Shown: positions 33,479 to 41,830 of the stretch, one piece after another
How the letters are laid out: every line of letters starts with the position of its first letter
Position numbering within the stretch: the stretch's first letter is position 1
Assembly: GCF_041360795.1 (NCBI RefSeq)
Contig: NZ_JBFUPW010000001.1
Location: 682,001-746,000, forward strand
Reading direction: 5' to 3'
DNA: 64,000 nucleotides
DNA from: Arthrobacter_E sp041360795
GTDB lineage: Bacteria > Actinomycetota > Actinomycetes > Actinomycetales > Micrococcaceae
Notes under the pieces: model-generated
What the model was told of the DNA's origin: nothing
What the model saw: only the letters and a program-made list of their open reading frames with translations
Databases searched by the model: none
Made by a program: the position numbers and the translations under genes

Positions 33479-35689
33479 TCAGCGCCGGGGCTTGGCCTTC
33501 TTCTCCGTGTCCGGCTTCTTCTGATCCGGCTTCTTCGGCGTGGCCTTCTTGGGCAGCGTCGGAGGATCGAAGTTCCGGTGGTCATAGAGGCCGTAGACGG
33601 CCTGCATGTACCGGGCCCACTGAGGTCCCGCGATGTCTGCACCGTCGACGGCGGGGTACGTCCTGCCGTTGATGGTCACGTTCGTCCCGGGGCGCGATTC
33701 GCTCGCGTTGAACGGGTCCCCGAAGAAGGACGCCGTGGCGAGGCCACGCGTGTAGCCGACGATCCAGGTCTGGTTGTTGTACTGGTTCGTGCCGGTCTTG
33801 GCGGCGGCGGGCGCGGTGACCTTGTCCGGAATGAGGAGGCCGGACCCCTTGGACAGCACGTCCTGCAGCACGTTCGTGGCGCGTTTGGCCACTTCGGGCG
33901 TGATGGCTCCGGCCTTACAGGATGGGCTCTGACCGCCGAGGCGTTTGCCCTTCCCGTCGTCCACGCGGGTGATCGAGATGGGGGTGCAGTAGGTGCCGTT
34001 GCTGGCGAAGGTGGCGAAGGCGTTCGCCATGGTCAGCGGAGCCACGTTGGCGCCGCCCAGAAGGTTTCCGAGCGTGTTGAGCTGGAGCTTCTGACCCTTG
34101 CCCGCGCCGTCGTGCATGCCCAGGGCGTCGGCCGCGCGCTGGATGTCGCAGAAGTCGTTCAAGCCGGCCGCCGAGGCGAACGTGGCCGTGTTGATCGAGT
34201 AGTAGATGCCCATCCGGACGGTCATGGGACGGTAGAAGCCGGGTGTGTCGTTCTGCAGGTCCGGCGCCGCGCCCTTGGCCATCTCCTTCGAGTTGTACGC
34301 TCCCGCGACGGGACCGCACGTGCTCTTCCATGGGAAGTCCAAAGGGTAGACGCGGCGTGCGGCGTCCACCGTCTGGTCGGGGGACTTGCCCTCACCGAGC
34401 CAGGCCGCCAGCGTCACGGGCTTCATGGTGGAACCGGGCTGCATGCCGCCCACGCCGCCCAGGGCCTGGCCGGCGTCGTCGGTCTTGTCCACGTTGAAGT
34501 TGTACGCCGTGACGAATCCGGAGCCCTGTTTGGCGAGCATCCGGGAGTTCTGAGCCATCGCGACCACCTTGCCGGTGCCGGGCTGGATCGTCACGAGCGA
34601 GGCGCCCCACTTGTCCGGGTTGGCGCCGGTGGTCGCATCCACCTGGCGCTGGGCCGGTCCTTGCAGACGGGGGTCGAGCGTCGTGCGGATGGTGAGCCCG
34701 CCGCGTTGCAGCAGCTTGAGGCGCTCGTCCGGCGTGGCGCCGTAGGCGGGGTCGTTCAGGAACTGATGCAGCACGTAGTCGCAGAAGTACGGCGACTGCG
34801 AGGCGTACGCACAGCCCTGGCGAGGCTGCTTCACGGCGAGCTTGAGCGGGGTCTTGACGGCGGCGTCGTGCTTCTTGGCGGTGATGTAACCGTGCTTGAG
34901 CATGGCGTCCAGCACCAGATTGCGGCGGTCGACGGCGCGGTCCGGGTGGGCGATGGGGTCGTAGTAGCCGGGACCGTTCACGAGACCGGCCAGCAGTGCG
35001 GCCTGCGGCAGGCTGAGTTTCGCGGCGTCCACCGAGAAGAAGTACTGGCTGGCGGCCTGGACGCCATAGGCGTTGCCGCTGAAGGCCACGATGTTGAGAT
35101 AGCCCTGGAGGATCTGGTCCTTGCTCAGCCGCTTCTCCAAACCGAGGGCGAGTTTCATCTCCCGCAGCTTGTCGCCGGTGGTCTTCTGACCGTTGAGCAC
35201 GACGTCGGACGCGTCACCCCGGGAGGTCCGGTTGTCGTTCAGGACGTTGGTCACATACTGCTGGGTCAGGGTGGAGGCGCCCTGCCGGCCGCCTGACGCG
35301 TTGCTGACCAGCGCACGCATGATGCCCATCGGATCGATGCCGCCGTGTTCGTAGAACCGGTAGTCCTCGATCGCCACGAGCGCGTTGCGCATGTCAGGAG
35401 CGATCTGCTTGAGCGTCACATCCTGGCGGTTCTCGCTGAAGACGGAGGCGATCTGCGATCCGTCGGCGGCCAGGATCCTGCTCACCTGCCCGGGCGGGTT
35501 GATGGTGAGCTCCTCCGGGAGGCTGTCGAAGAACTGCACCGAGCCTTCGGTGGCGGCGTCCGTGGCGGCCACCAGGGGCGCCAGGAAACCGACCAGAAGC
35601 GCTCCGATCACGGCACTCACGGTGGTGAAGGCCAGGAGTCTTCCTCCCACTCCGGCCACGGACTTCAGGACATTTCTCGCAGGACTCAT
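33479..35689 (-). CDS. Class A penicillin-binding protein (transglycosylase/transpeptidase)
   Basis: A 736-residue peptidoglycan synthase. It has a short cytoplasmic N-terminus, a transmembrane helix near residues 20-45, a GT51 glycosyltransferase domain (catalytic Glu in AIEDYRFYEHGGIDP; GASTLTQQYVTN) and a transpeptidase domain with the serine motif GSTMKP, the SxN motif in YYSINTA and the KTG motif in AAKTGTNQYN. The C-terminal tail is Lys/Pro-rich. There is no PASTA or other extra domain. ATG 35689 sits 7 bases after a TAGGCT box, so translation is probably leaderless. All catalytic motifs are intact. Confidence 0.95.
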   Translation of the reverse strand: MSPARNVLKSVAGVGGRLLAFTTVSAVIGALLVGFLAPLVAATDAATEGSVQFFDSLPEELTINPPGQVSRILAADGSQIASVFSENRQDVTLKQIAPDMRNALVAIEDYRFYEHGGIDPMGIMRALVSNASGGRQGASTLTQQYVTNVLNDNRTSRGDASDVVLNGQKTTGDKLREMKLALGLEKRLSKDQILQGYLNIVAFSGNAYGVQAASQYFFSVDAAKLSLPQAALLAGLVNGPGYYDPIAHPDRAVDRRNLVLDAMLKHGYITAKKHDAAVKTPLKLAVKQPRQGCAYASQSPYFCDYVLHQFLNDPAYGATPDERLKLLQRGGLTIRTTLDPRLQGPAQRQVDATTGANPDKWGASLVTIQPGTGKVVAMAQNSRMLAKQGSGFVTAYNFNVDKTDDAGQALGGVGGMQPGSTMKPVTLAAWLGEGKSPDQTVDAARRVYPLDFPWKSTCGPVAGAYNSKEMAKGAAPDLQNDTPGFYRPMTVRMGIYYSINTATFASAAGLNDFCDIQRAADALGMHDGAGKGQKLQLNTLGNLLGGANVAPLTMANAFATFASNGTYCTPISITRVDDGKGKRLGGQSPSCKAGAITPEVAKRATNVLQDVLSKGSGLLIPDKVTAPAAAKTGTNQYNNQTWIVGYTRGLATASFFGDPFNASESRPGTNVTINGRTYPAVDGADIAGPQWARYMQAVYGLYDHRNFDPPTLPKKATPKKPDQKKPDTEKKAKPRR

Positions 35690-35702
35690 CCCTTCGAGCC
35701 TA
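35687..35702 (-). promoter_or_regulatory. Leaderless promoter of the class A PBP gene
   Basis: On the minus strand TAGGCT (35702-35697) precedes ATG 35689 by 7 bases. A GAAGGG touching the ATG is too close to act as a ribosome site. Confidence 0.55.
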
Positions 35703-35741
35703 ACGGAAGTGCCTGGACGGACGCTTCGAAGGTGACGTCCG

Positions 35742-36272
35742 TCAGCGGTAGAAACCGTCCCGCAGGCGGATTCCGTGCTCCAGCCAGACCTTCATCGCGG
35801 CGAGCATCCCGGTCCATCCCATGCAATTGCCGAAGGCCGCTGCGGCGCCGTCGCCGGTGGGCTTCCAGGCCTGTTCCCGCACCGCGACCTTGGTGCGGGC
35901 GCCGTCGTCGACGGAGGTGAAGAGGAAGTCGACCACGGTGCCGTCCTGCTCGACCGAAGTGCCGGGAGCGGCGCCCCAGCGCAGAGAAATCGTCTCAGCG
36001 GGCTTTGCGCGAAGGACCGTGACGGGAAACGCCCCCGGGAAGTCCGCGAAGTCCCACTGGACGGTGGCGCCGGTCTCCAGGCGTCCGATTGCGCCCCCGG
36101 TGGTGAAGTACTCACTCAGGATCGCCGGATCCGCCACCGCCTCGTAGACCTCCGAGATGGGCCGCGCGATGAAGCCGAAGACCTCGAATCGGAAGTCCGT
36201 CACCGGGGTGCCGTCGGCGCTGGGCTCCTGCGAGGTGGTCGGCTTCTGGTGCCCGTTGTCCTGGTCTTCCAT
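35742..36272 (-). CDS. SRPBCC (AHSA1/START-like) domain protein
   Basis: A 176-residue protein with one Bet v1/START-like fold: a strand-helix opening FRFEVFGFIARPISEVYEAV, the D-x-x-x-L-S-x-Y-F-T segment, and a long C-terminal helix (GWTGMLAAMKVWLEHGI). AHSA1-type proteins bind hydrophobic ligands or are stress-linked; no ligand can be inferred. The first ~25 residues are polar and probably disordered. The start ATG 36272 has AAAAGGAG 7 bp upstream. It is separated by 62 bp from the membrane protein gene on the same strand. Confidence 0.85.
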   Translation of the reverse strand: MEDQDNGHQKPTTSQEPSADGTPVTDFRFEVFGFIARPISEVYEAVADPAILSEYFTTGGAIGRLETGATVQWDFADFPGAFPVTVLRAKPAETISLRWGAAPGTSVEQDGTVVDFLFTSVDDGARTKVAVREQAWKPTGDGAAAAFGNCMGWTGMLAAMKVWLEHGIRLRDGFYR

Positions 36273-36334
36273 GAGTTCTCCTTTTCTCAGGGCCCGGAAC
36301 GTCCGGACCGTGTGCAGTGTTCAGCAGTGCTTCG

Positions 36335-37084
36335 TCAGCCCGCAGCCTGGCGACGTTCCGCGGGCCGCCGTCGCACGGCGATGGTCTTGAGGTGATCGGG
36401 CCGGGCGGGGTCGAACCAGACATCCACGAGCTCGCCGGTGACCACGGGATCGTCTGCCGTGATCATGACCGGCCGGCGGACGAACCGGCGCGTTCCGTTG
36501 AGGTCGTCGAAGGAGTAGGTGACAGAAGTCAGGATGCGGTTGGACTCGTGGAACCGGTCGTAGCCCTGGTTCGTGACCACACCCGTGGTCAGGCGGCCGC
36601 TCCGCACCGTCTCCTCTTCACGGCGCCGGTCGGCGGCACGCGCGGCCCAGGAGACCACGGACAGGATCCCCAGAAACAGGGCGATCCCGGCCAGCCACCA
36701 GGTGCCGGGAACCATGCGCGGCGCCTGGAACCAGGCCGGGGCGGGAGCGACGACCGTCGTTCCGAACGCGGCGGAGGCGCAGGCGAGGGCCTGCGCAGCG
36801 CCGAAGCCGGGAAGGCGCGGATTCCGCACGGAGCGGGAGACCCAGGTGTTGAGGCCAATGATCGTGGCCCCCGCGGCGACCGTGAGCGCGGTGATCCGGA
36901 TGATCCACTGCCAGGGCTCCGGATCTTCGTTCTCCGTGTCGATCACGCTCACGAATGCGGTGATGCTGTACGCGGTCACGAATGCGCCCAGGAGTAGCGT
37001 GAGGCCGGGCCCCCAGAGGTCCTGGGCCTGTGGGGTCCTGGTCGCCTTGGCGCGTGCGGCGGCATCCGGGTCGATGGTGCTCAT
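36335..37084 (-). CDS. Membrane protein with DUF3592-like domain
   Basis: A 249-residue protein with four hydrophobic segments (about residues 27-48, 61-82, 95-112 and 125-146) and a soluble C-terminal part: RLTTGVVTNQGYDRFHESNR, VTYSFDDLNGTRRFVRRPVM and VDVWFDPARPDHLKTIAV. This beta-rich module resembles DUF3592, in which the xxVxYdp-x-P motif recurs. I chose ATG 37084, where membrane-protein sequence starts; the frame is open to 37570 but that part overlaps mntR antisense. Function unknown. Confidence 0.72.
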   Translation of the reverse strand: MSTIDPDAAARAKATRTPQAQDLWGPGLTLLLGAFVTAYSITAFVSVIDTENEDPEPWQWIIRITALTVAAGATIIGLNTWVSRSVRNPRLPGFGAAQALACASAAFGTTVVAPAPAWFQAPRMVPGTWWLAGIALFLGILSVVSWAARAADRRREEETVRSGRLTTGVVTNQGYDRFHESNRILTSVTYSFDDLNGTRRFVRRPVMITADDPVVTGELVDVWFDPARPDHLKTIAVRRRPAERRQAAG

Positions 37085-37157
37085 GCAAGGATGCAAACAC
37101 GATGCCCCGCGATCCGCAATGTCCCAGCCCATCAGAGTGCCGGTCCGGGGGAGGACG

Positions 37158-37871
37158 TCAGGGGAGGATGCAGCCCTCGTGCGGGGAGTCGTCCGCGACC
37201 CAGAGTGCGTGCAGCGCCTGCTCGCCCAGCTCCGCCGTATGGCCCTCCTGGCCGCCGGGAGGGGCCACATGGACCTGCAGTGCCCCGCTGAACGGCTTGC
37301 GTTCGCCGACCTCGACGACGGCGTCGACGTCCACGCCCTCCCTGCTGAGATAGCGCAGAAGCTCCGGGTCGTCGTCGCTGATGCGGGTGATGTGCCCGTG
37401 GTGCCCCTCATCCAGCTCGGAGAGCAGCCGGGCCTCGGGAAGGGCGACGGTGCCGTCGGCCGTGGGGATGGGGTCGCCGTGGGGGTCACGGTCCGGGTGG
37501 CCGAGTTTCTCCGCCAGGCGTTCCACGAAAGTCTCGGAGACGGCGTGCTCCAGGAGCTCGGCTTCGTCATGGACCTCGTCCCAGGCGTAGCCGAGTTCGC
37601 GGACGAGGAACGTCTCGATGAGGCGGTGCCGCCGCACCACGGCCAGGGCCAGAGTCCGGCCTTCCGCCGTGAGCGTCACGGCGCCGTAGGGCTTGTGGTC
37701 CACCAGGCCGAGGTCCTTGAGCTTGCGCACCATCTCGGACACGGACGAGTTCGCCACGCCCAGCCGCTGGGCCAGCTGGGTGCTGCTGATGGGCTTGTCC
37801 TGCCACTCGGTGAACGAGTAGATGACCTTGACGTAGTCCTCGATCGAGGAGGAGGCGACGGCAGACTTCAC
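37158..37871 (-). CDS. mntR: Manganese-responsive transcriptional regulator (DtxR/MntR family)
   Basis: A 237-residue metalloregulator with an N-terminal winged helix (SSIEDYVKVIYSFTEW; TQLAQRLGVANSSVSEMVRKL), a dimerisation and metal-binding domain with LIETFLVRELGYAWDEVHDEAELLEHAV and LGHPDRDPHGDPIPT, and a C-terminal FeoA/SH3-like domain. It is encoded just downstream of mntH on the same strand. MntR bound to Mn2+ would repress mntH through the paired sites at 39221-39257. The start GTG 37871 lies 6 bases after TAAACT, so the gene has its own leaderless promoter. Confidence 0.9.
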   Translation of the reverse strand: MKSAVASSSIEDYVKVIYSFTEWQDKPISSTQLAQRLGVANSSVSEMVRKLKDLGLVDHKPYGAVTLTAEGRTLALAVVRRHRLIETFLVRELGYAWDEVHDEAELLEHAVSETFVERLAEKLGHPDRDPHGDPIPTADGTVALPEARLLSELDEGHHGHITRISDDDPELLRYLSREGVDVDAVVEVGERKPFSGALQVHVAPPGGQEGHTAELGEQALHALWVADDSPHEGCILP

Positions 37872-37883
37872 GGCCCCAGTTTA
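37869..37883 (-). promoter_or_regulatory. Leaderless promoter of mntR
   Basis: On the minus strand TAAACT (37883-37878) is followed by 6 bases and GTG 37871. A weak GC-rich dyad (ggccggt at 37889-37895, accggcc at 37914-37920) lies between it and the mntH stop. Confidence 0.55.
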
Positions 37884-37945
37884 GTCGAGGCCGGTGACGG
37901 CGCCGGGGTGGTGACCGGCCGCCGTCGTGCCGGCGCCGCGTTCTC

Positions 37946-39205
37946 TCACCCTCCGGGGACGAAGGTCAGCCAGATCAGGACCCCGTTGAGGACGATCACG
38001 AGGAGGGCGCTCACCGCTGCCGCCACCTGGAGTGCGGGATGGTCCGCGTGACGGCCCATGATGCGGCGGTCCCTGCTGAGCAGGAAGAGCGGGATGAGGG
38101 CGAAGGGGATGCCGAAGCTCAGGGCGACCTGGCTCAGGACGAGCACCTGCGTGGGGTCCATGCCGACCGCCAGGATGATCACGGCGGGGATGAGGGTGAG
38201 GACCCGGCGCAGCAGGAGCGGGATCTGCACCTTGAGCAGGCCGCCCATGATGGTGGCGCCGGCGTAGGACCCGACCGCGGTGGAGGCGAGGCCTGAGGCG
38301 AGCAGCCCGACGGCGAACACGGCGCCGATGACCGGGCCTAGCGTCGTCGTGATGGCGGCGTGGGCGCCCTCGATGCTGTCGGTGCCTTCACGGCCGCTCA
38401 GGGCGGAGGCCGCCAGCAGGAGCATGCCGATGTTCACGGCGCCGGCGATGGCCAGCGCGGAGACGACGTCCCAGCGGGTGGCCCTGATGAGACGGCTCAG
38501 GGTGCGCTCGTCCGGGTCGGCGCTTCCGACGGGGCGGTGCCGGTCGCGGGAGAGGGCGGAATGGACGTAGATGGCGTGGGGCATGACGGTCGCGCCGAGC
38601 ATGCTGGCCGCGAGGAGCACCGATTCGGTGCCCTGGAAGCGGGGGACCAGGCCACCGAGGACTCCTCCGGCGCTGGGCGGGCTGACGATCAGCCCGCAGA
38701 GGAAGCCGACCGTGATGACGGCGAGCAGGACGATGATCGCGTTCTCGAAACTGCGCTGCCGCCGCCGGTTCTGCATCATGAGCAGGAACATGGAGGCCGC
38801 GCCGATGATGATGCCGCCGAGCGGGAGGGGGATGCCGAACAGCAGGTTGAGGGCGATGGCGCCGCCGACCACCTCCGCGAGGTCCGTGGCGACGGCGACG
38901 GTCTCGGCCTGGAGCCAGAAGAGCCGCCGGCCCCACGTGGGGAACCGCTGTCCCAGGAGTTCGGGCAGGGAGTGTCCGGTGACCAGACCGAGCTTGGCGG
39001 ACTGGTACTGGACCATCACGGCCATGATGTTGGCGGCGACGAGGACCCAGACGAGCAGGTAGCCGAACTGAGCGCCAGCGGTGAGGTTGGCCGCGACATT
39101 GCCCGGGTCCACGTAGGCGATCGCCGCGACGAAGGCCGGTCCGAGGAGCAGGACTCCCGCGCCACGGCGCGGTGCGACGACTCCTGGGGACAGTTCGGTC
39201 TTCAT
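37946..39205 (-). CDS. mntH: Manganese transporter MntH (Nramp family)
   Basis: A 419-residue proton-coupled divalent metal importer with about 11 transmembrane helices. The metal-binding motif DPGN is in AIAYVDPGNVAANLTAG, and the second site is in GATVMPHAIYVHSAL (MPH). Both are intact, favouring Mn2+. The N-terminus is short and the start ATG 39205 has AGAGGAG upstream. Transcription probably runs from TTGCGC-N17-TACAGT (39287-39259), which overlaps a pair of MntR-like operators. mntR follows directly downstream with its own promoter. Confidence 0.95.
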   Translation of the reverse strand: MKTELSPGVVAPRRGAGVLLLGPAFVAAIAYVDPGNVAANLTAGAQFGYLLVWVLVAANIMAVMVQYQSAKLGLVTGHSLPELLGQRFPTWGRRLFWLQAETVAVATDLAEVVGGAIALNLLFGIPLPLGGIIIGAASMFLLMMQNRRRQRSFENAIIVLLAVITVGFLCGLIVSPPSAGGVLGGLVPRFQGTESVLLAASMLGATVMPHAIYVHSALSRDRHRPVGSADPDERTLSRLIRATRWDVVSALAIAGAVNIGMLLLAASALSGREGTDSIEGAHAAITTTLGPVIGAVFAVGLLASGLASTAVGSYAGATIMGGLLKVQIPLLLRRVLTLIPAVIILAVGMDPTQVLVLSQVALSFGIPFALIPLFLLSRDRRIMGRHADHPALQVAAAVSALLVIVLNGVLIWLTFVPGG

Positions 39206-39220
39206 CTCATCTCCTCTTGC

Positions 39221-39257
39221 TTAGGCAAGCCGAACTCAGCAATTTCGGCTTGCCTAA
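39221..39257 (-). promoter_or_regulatory. Paired MntR-type operator of mntH
   Basis: TTAGGCAAGCCGAA (39221-39234) and its exact reverse complement TTCGGCTTGCCTAA (39244-39257) face each other across 9 bp. Each half is itself a near palindrome, TTnGGCnnGCCnAA, the size of a DtxR/MntR dimer site. The promoter-proximal copy covers the predicted transcription start. Confidence 0.75.
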
Positions 39258-39258
39258 A

Positions 39259-39287
39259 ACTGTAGAGTCAGAGTCCTGTCGGCGCAA
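39259..39287 (-). promoter_or_regulatory. Promoter of mntH
   Basis: On the minus strand TTGCGC (39287-39282), a 17-bp spacer and TACAGT (39264-39259). The start would fall in the adjoining operator, giving a leader of about 45-50 nt. Confidence 0.6.
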
Positions 39288-39296
39288 GTGTGACTG

Positions 39297-40073
39297 TCAG
39301 AGCCGCGTGGTCTTCCAGGCGTAACAGCGGTAGGGGAGCGTGAGGACTTCGCCGGCGTGGTGGCCGAGGTGTTCGTACAGGTACCACTCGAGATTTCCCA
39401 TGACCTTCTCGCGGGTCGCGGGAGACGCTCGCAGATAGTAGCTGCGGGACTTGGTCAACTCCAGGAGATCCTCCGGCGTCACCTCGTCCTGCCACGGGAT
39501 CACGGCGCCCTGCAGCTCGCTGAAGCCGGGCCCGACGGCGGGAACGAAGTGCGGCTTGATGACGTCGCCGGCGTGCATGATGCGGGACAGCCGGTGCACC
39601 CACGGGACGGACGTGTCCAGCTGGTTCCAGATCAGGGCCAGGGTCCCGCCCGGCCGCAGGACCCGGACGGCTTCCGCGCTCGCGGCGTGAGGATCGAACC
39701 AGTGCCAGGCCTGGGCCACGGCGATCAGATCGGCGCTCTCCGCAGGAAGCCCGGTGGTCTCCGCCGTTCCCTGGACGGTCGCCACGCCGGGGAGTTCCGC
39801 ATGCAGCTGAGCCAGCATGTCCGCGGAGGGCTCCACGGCCGTCACGTCCAGGCCGAGATCCACGAGCAGCGCCGTGTACTTCCCGGTTCCGGCGCCCACA
39901 TCCACCGCCGACCGTGCCCCGGCGGGCACGCACCAGGCGGCCGACTCCGCAGGATAGGAGGGCCGGACCTGGGCGTAGTGCTCGCCGCCCCGTTCGAACG
40001 CGCGGCCCATCTCCCGGCGGGTGCTGGTGTCCATGCGGGGACCACCGGGCGGGGACACGTGACGGGCTGACAT
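39297..40073 (-). CDS. Class I SAM-dependent methyltransferase
   Basis: A 258-residue methyltransferase. Motif I is AVDVGAGTGKYTALLVDLG, followed by AVEPSADMLAQL (acidic end of strand 2), SADLIAVAQAWHWFD (motif IV region) and VRVLRPGGTLALIWN. The C-terminal part contains SRSYYLRASPATREKVMG. This corresponds to the methyltransferase domain 11/UbiE-like group acting on small molecules; substrate unknown. I chose ATG 40073 because AGGAG lies 5-6 bp upstream; ATG 40034 also precedes all motifs. The mntH promoter begins about 10 bp past its stop. Confidence 0.85.
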   Translation of the reverse strand: MSARHVSPPGGPRMDTSTRREMGRAFERGGEHYAQVRPSYPAESAAWCVPAGARSAVDVGAGTGKYTALLVDLGLDVTAVEPSADMLAQLHAELPGVATVQGTAETTGLPAESADLIAVAQAWHWFDPHAASAEAVRVLRPGGTLALIWNQLDTSVPWVHRLSRIMHAGDVIKPHFVPAVGPGFSELQGAVIPWQDEVTPEDLLELTKSRSYYLRASPATREKVMGNLEWYLYEHLGHHAGEVLTLPYRCYAWKTTRL

Positions 40074-40134
40074 GCTAGCTCCTGGACGACGACGGGATCC
40101 GCCCGCGGAGCGCGCGGGAGGCTTGCCGTTTAAG

Positions 40135-40173
40135 GGTCGCACAGGGGACGGCCAGGCCCGCCTCTGTGCGACC
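40135..40173 (-). terminator. Terminator of the class V aminotransferase gene
   Basis: Arms ggtcgcacag (40135-40144) and ctgtgcgacc (40164-40173) form a perfect 10-bp stem about 20 bp after the stop at 40194; read leftward it ends in CCTTAAAC. Confidence 0.6.
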
Positions 40174-40193
40174 GGACGTGCCACGTCAGAGGG

Positions 40194-41603
40194 TCAGTCA
40201 GTGGTGCTGCAGGGGGCGGCGCCCGCCGTGCCGGGGGTGTTCGGCGCCCAGTGCGGGTAGCTGCGCTGGTCGTTCGCGGGAACCCAGCGGCCGGCGTCCA
40301 CGACGTAATCCCAGCCGAGACCGCGTTCGCGCAGCTGCCGGATCCCCTCGATGAGGCGCTCGGCGTCCTCAAGCCGTGATCCCAGACCGAAGCTGGCGCG
40401 GAGCGATCCGGCGGGCAGGCCCATCCGCTTGAGCAGCGGGTGGGCGCAGAACTTGCCGTCCCGGAGGCCGACCCCGTGCTCGGCGGAGAGGTACGCGGCC
40501 ACGAGGCCGGCGTCGTAACCCTCTACGGAGAAGTTCACCACGCCGATCGAGTCGGTGGAATCGCTGAAGATCCGGTGCACGGTGACGCCGTCCAGGGCGG
40601 AGAGGCCATCCTCCAGGTGGCGGCGGATATCCGCCTCGTGCTGCTGCCAGGAGTCGTGGTCCAGGGACGCCAGGACCTGGGTCGCCCGGGCCAGGGTGGC
40701 CGCGCCGAGGACGTTCGGGGAGCCGCCCTCATGGCGTGCCGGGCCGGTGGTCCACACGACCGAGTCGAGGCGGGCCTCCCGCACGGCGCCGCCGCCGAGC
40801 AGGTGAGGGGTGCCGGCGTCGAGCCAATCGGCACGGCCCACCAGGACTCCGGCGCCGAACGGCGCGTACAGCTTGTGGCCGGAGAAGGCGAGGAAGTCGA
40901 CGTCGAGCGCGGTGATGTCGATCCGGCGGTGCGGCGCCAGCTGAGCGGCATCCACGACGATCCGCGCGCCGTACTCGTGTGCCAGGGCGGCGAGCTCGGC
41001 GATCGGCAGGATCTCCCCGGTGACATTCGACGCGCCGGTGACGGCCAGGAGCGCGACGCCTCCGGTCTCGAGCTCCTCGCGCAGGGCGTCCACGGTGGCC
41101 GCGATGGTCTCCCGCGCCACCAGGCTCCGGTGACCGACCCGCTGCCAGGGGAGCAGATTGGCGTGGTGCTCGATGTCCAGGTAGAGCACGTCACCGGCCT
41201 GCTCGCCCTGGCGCTGGGGCAGGCAGCCCGCCAGCACGTTCAGCGAGTCGGTGGTGTTGCGCGTGAAGATCACCAGGTCATCCGGGCGTCCGCCCACGAA
41301 GCCGCGCACGATCTCCCGGGCGTTCTCGTACACCGAGGTGCTGATCTGCGAGGCGTAGCCGGCGCCGCGGTGCACGCTCGCGTAGTAGGGCAGGATCTCG
41401 TTCAGGTAGGCGGACACCACGCTGAGCGCGGGGGCCGAGGCGCCGTAATCGAGATTGGCGTACCGGACCGTGCCGCCTTGGATGAGCGGGGCCTGGATCT
41501 CCGCGCCGGTGACCGCCGCGAACGGATTGGCGGCCAGCGACGGCGCGTGGGAGCGTCCGCTTCCGGCGACGGCGGAGCGGGGGGCAAGGGTGTTGACGGA
41601 CAT
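40194..41603 (-). CDS. Class V PLP-dependent aminotransferase / cysteine-desulfurase-like enzyme under SAM-IV control
   Basis: A 469-residue fold-type I PLP enzyme. The PLP lysine is in DFLAFSGHKLYAPFGAG, the cofactor aspartate in ARIVVDAAQLAPHRR, and a cysteine occupies the SufS active-site loop position (GLRDGKFCAHPLLKRMG). It is longer than SufS (about 410 residues), with about 50 extra N-terminal residues and a Pro/Ala-rich tail containing VPANDQRSYPHWAPN. No suf genes are nearby. A SAM-IV riboswitch in its leader ties it to methionine or sulfur metabolism, so sulfur transfer or a sulfur amino acid lyase reaction is likely; the exact reaction is unknown. Start ATG 41603 has GAGG 8-9 bp upstream. 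Confidence 0.85.
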   Translation of the reverse strand: MSVNTLAPRSAVAGSGRSHAPSLAANPFAAVTGAEIQAPLIQGGTVRYANLDYGASAPALSVVSAYLNEILPYYASVHRGAGYASQISTSVYENAREIVRGFVGGRPDDLVIFTRNTTDSLNVLAGCLPQRQGEQAGDVLYLDIEHHANLLPWQRVGHRSLVARETIAATVDALREELETGGVALLAVTGASNVTGEILPIAELAALAHEYGARIVVDAAQLAPHRRIDITALDVDFLAFSGHKLYAPFGAGVLVGRADWLDAGTPHLLGGGAVREARLDSVVWTTGPARHEGGSPNVLGAATLARATQVLASLDHDSWQQHEADIRRHLEDGLSALDGVTVHRIFSDSTDSIGVVNFSVEGYDAGLVAAYLSAEHGVGLRDGKFCAHPLLKRMGLPAGSLRASFGLGSRLEDAERLIEGIRQLRERGLGWDYVVDAGRWVPANDQRSYPHWAPNTPGTAGAAPCSTTD

Positions 41604-41645
41604 GCTGGGACCTCTGCATCGTGGAGGGGCCCGCACAGGCGGGCA

Positions 41646-41758
41646 CCGCGCTTGCCGCACCACTTTCTGTGGCCGGCCTGGTCGTCACCCGGGGCACCCC
41701 ACCGCGTCTGGAGGGTTGCCGGCCAGCAAACCGGGGTTTAGCGCTGGCACTCGTGACC
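41646..41758 (-). promoter_or_regulatory. SAM-IV riboswitch
   Basis: Read on the minus strand, GGTCACGAG (41758-41750) pairs with the closing GTGACGACC (41688-41680). Between them lie GCCAGCGCTAAACCCCGG, the core GCCGGCAACCCTCC and CGCGGTGGGGTGCC, the actinobacterial SAM-I/SAM-IV binding core. The following stem-loop and GCAAGCGCGG, which can form the pseudoknot, favour SAM-IV. It ends about 43 nt before the aminotransferase ATG, suggesting control of expression by S-adenosylmethionine, normally repression when SAM is plentiful. Confidence 0.88.
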
Positions 41759-41777
41759 TGATTACGAGCGTAAAACA

Positions 41778-41805
41778 GCGGCGCGTCCCCGAAGGAACGC
41801 GCCGC
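41778..41805 (-). terminator. Terminator of hisN
   Basis: On the minus strand GCGGCGCGT (41805-41797) and ACGCGCCGC (41786-41778) form a 9-bp stem with a 10-base loop followed by TGTTTTA. Confidence 0.8.
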
Positions 41806-41830
41806 CAATATTACGTGGAATATGACCTGA

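Noticed and set aside
33251..35296. 681-codon plus-strand frame starting inside ssrA and running opposite the PBP gene
   Set aside because: It begins in a structural RNA and lies antisense to an intact PBP; no motifs.
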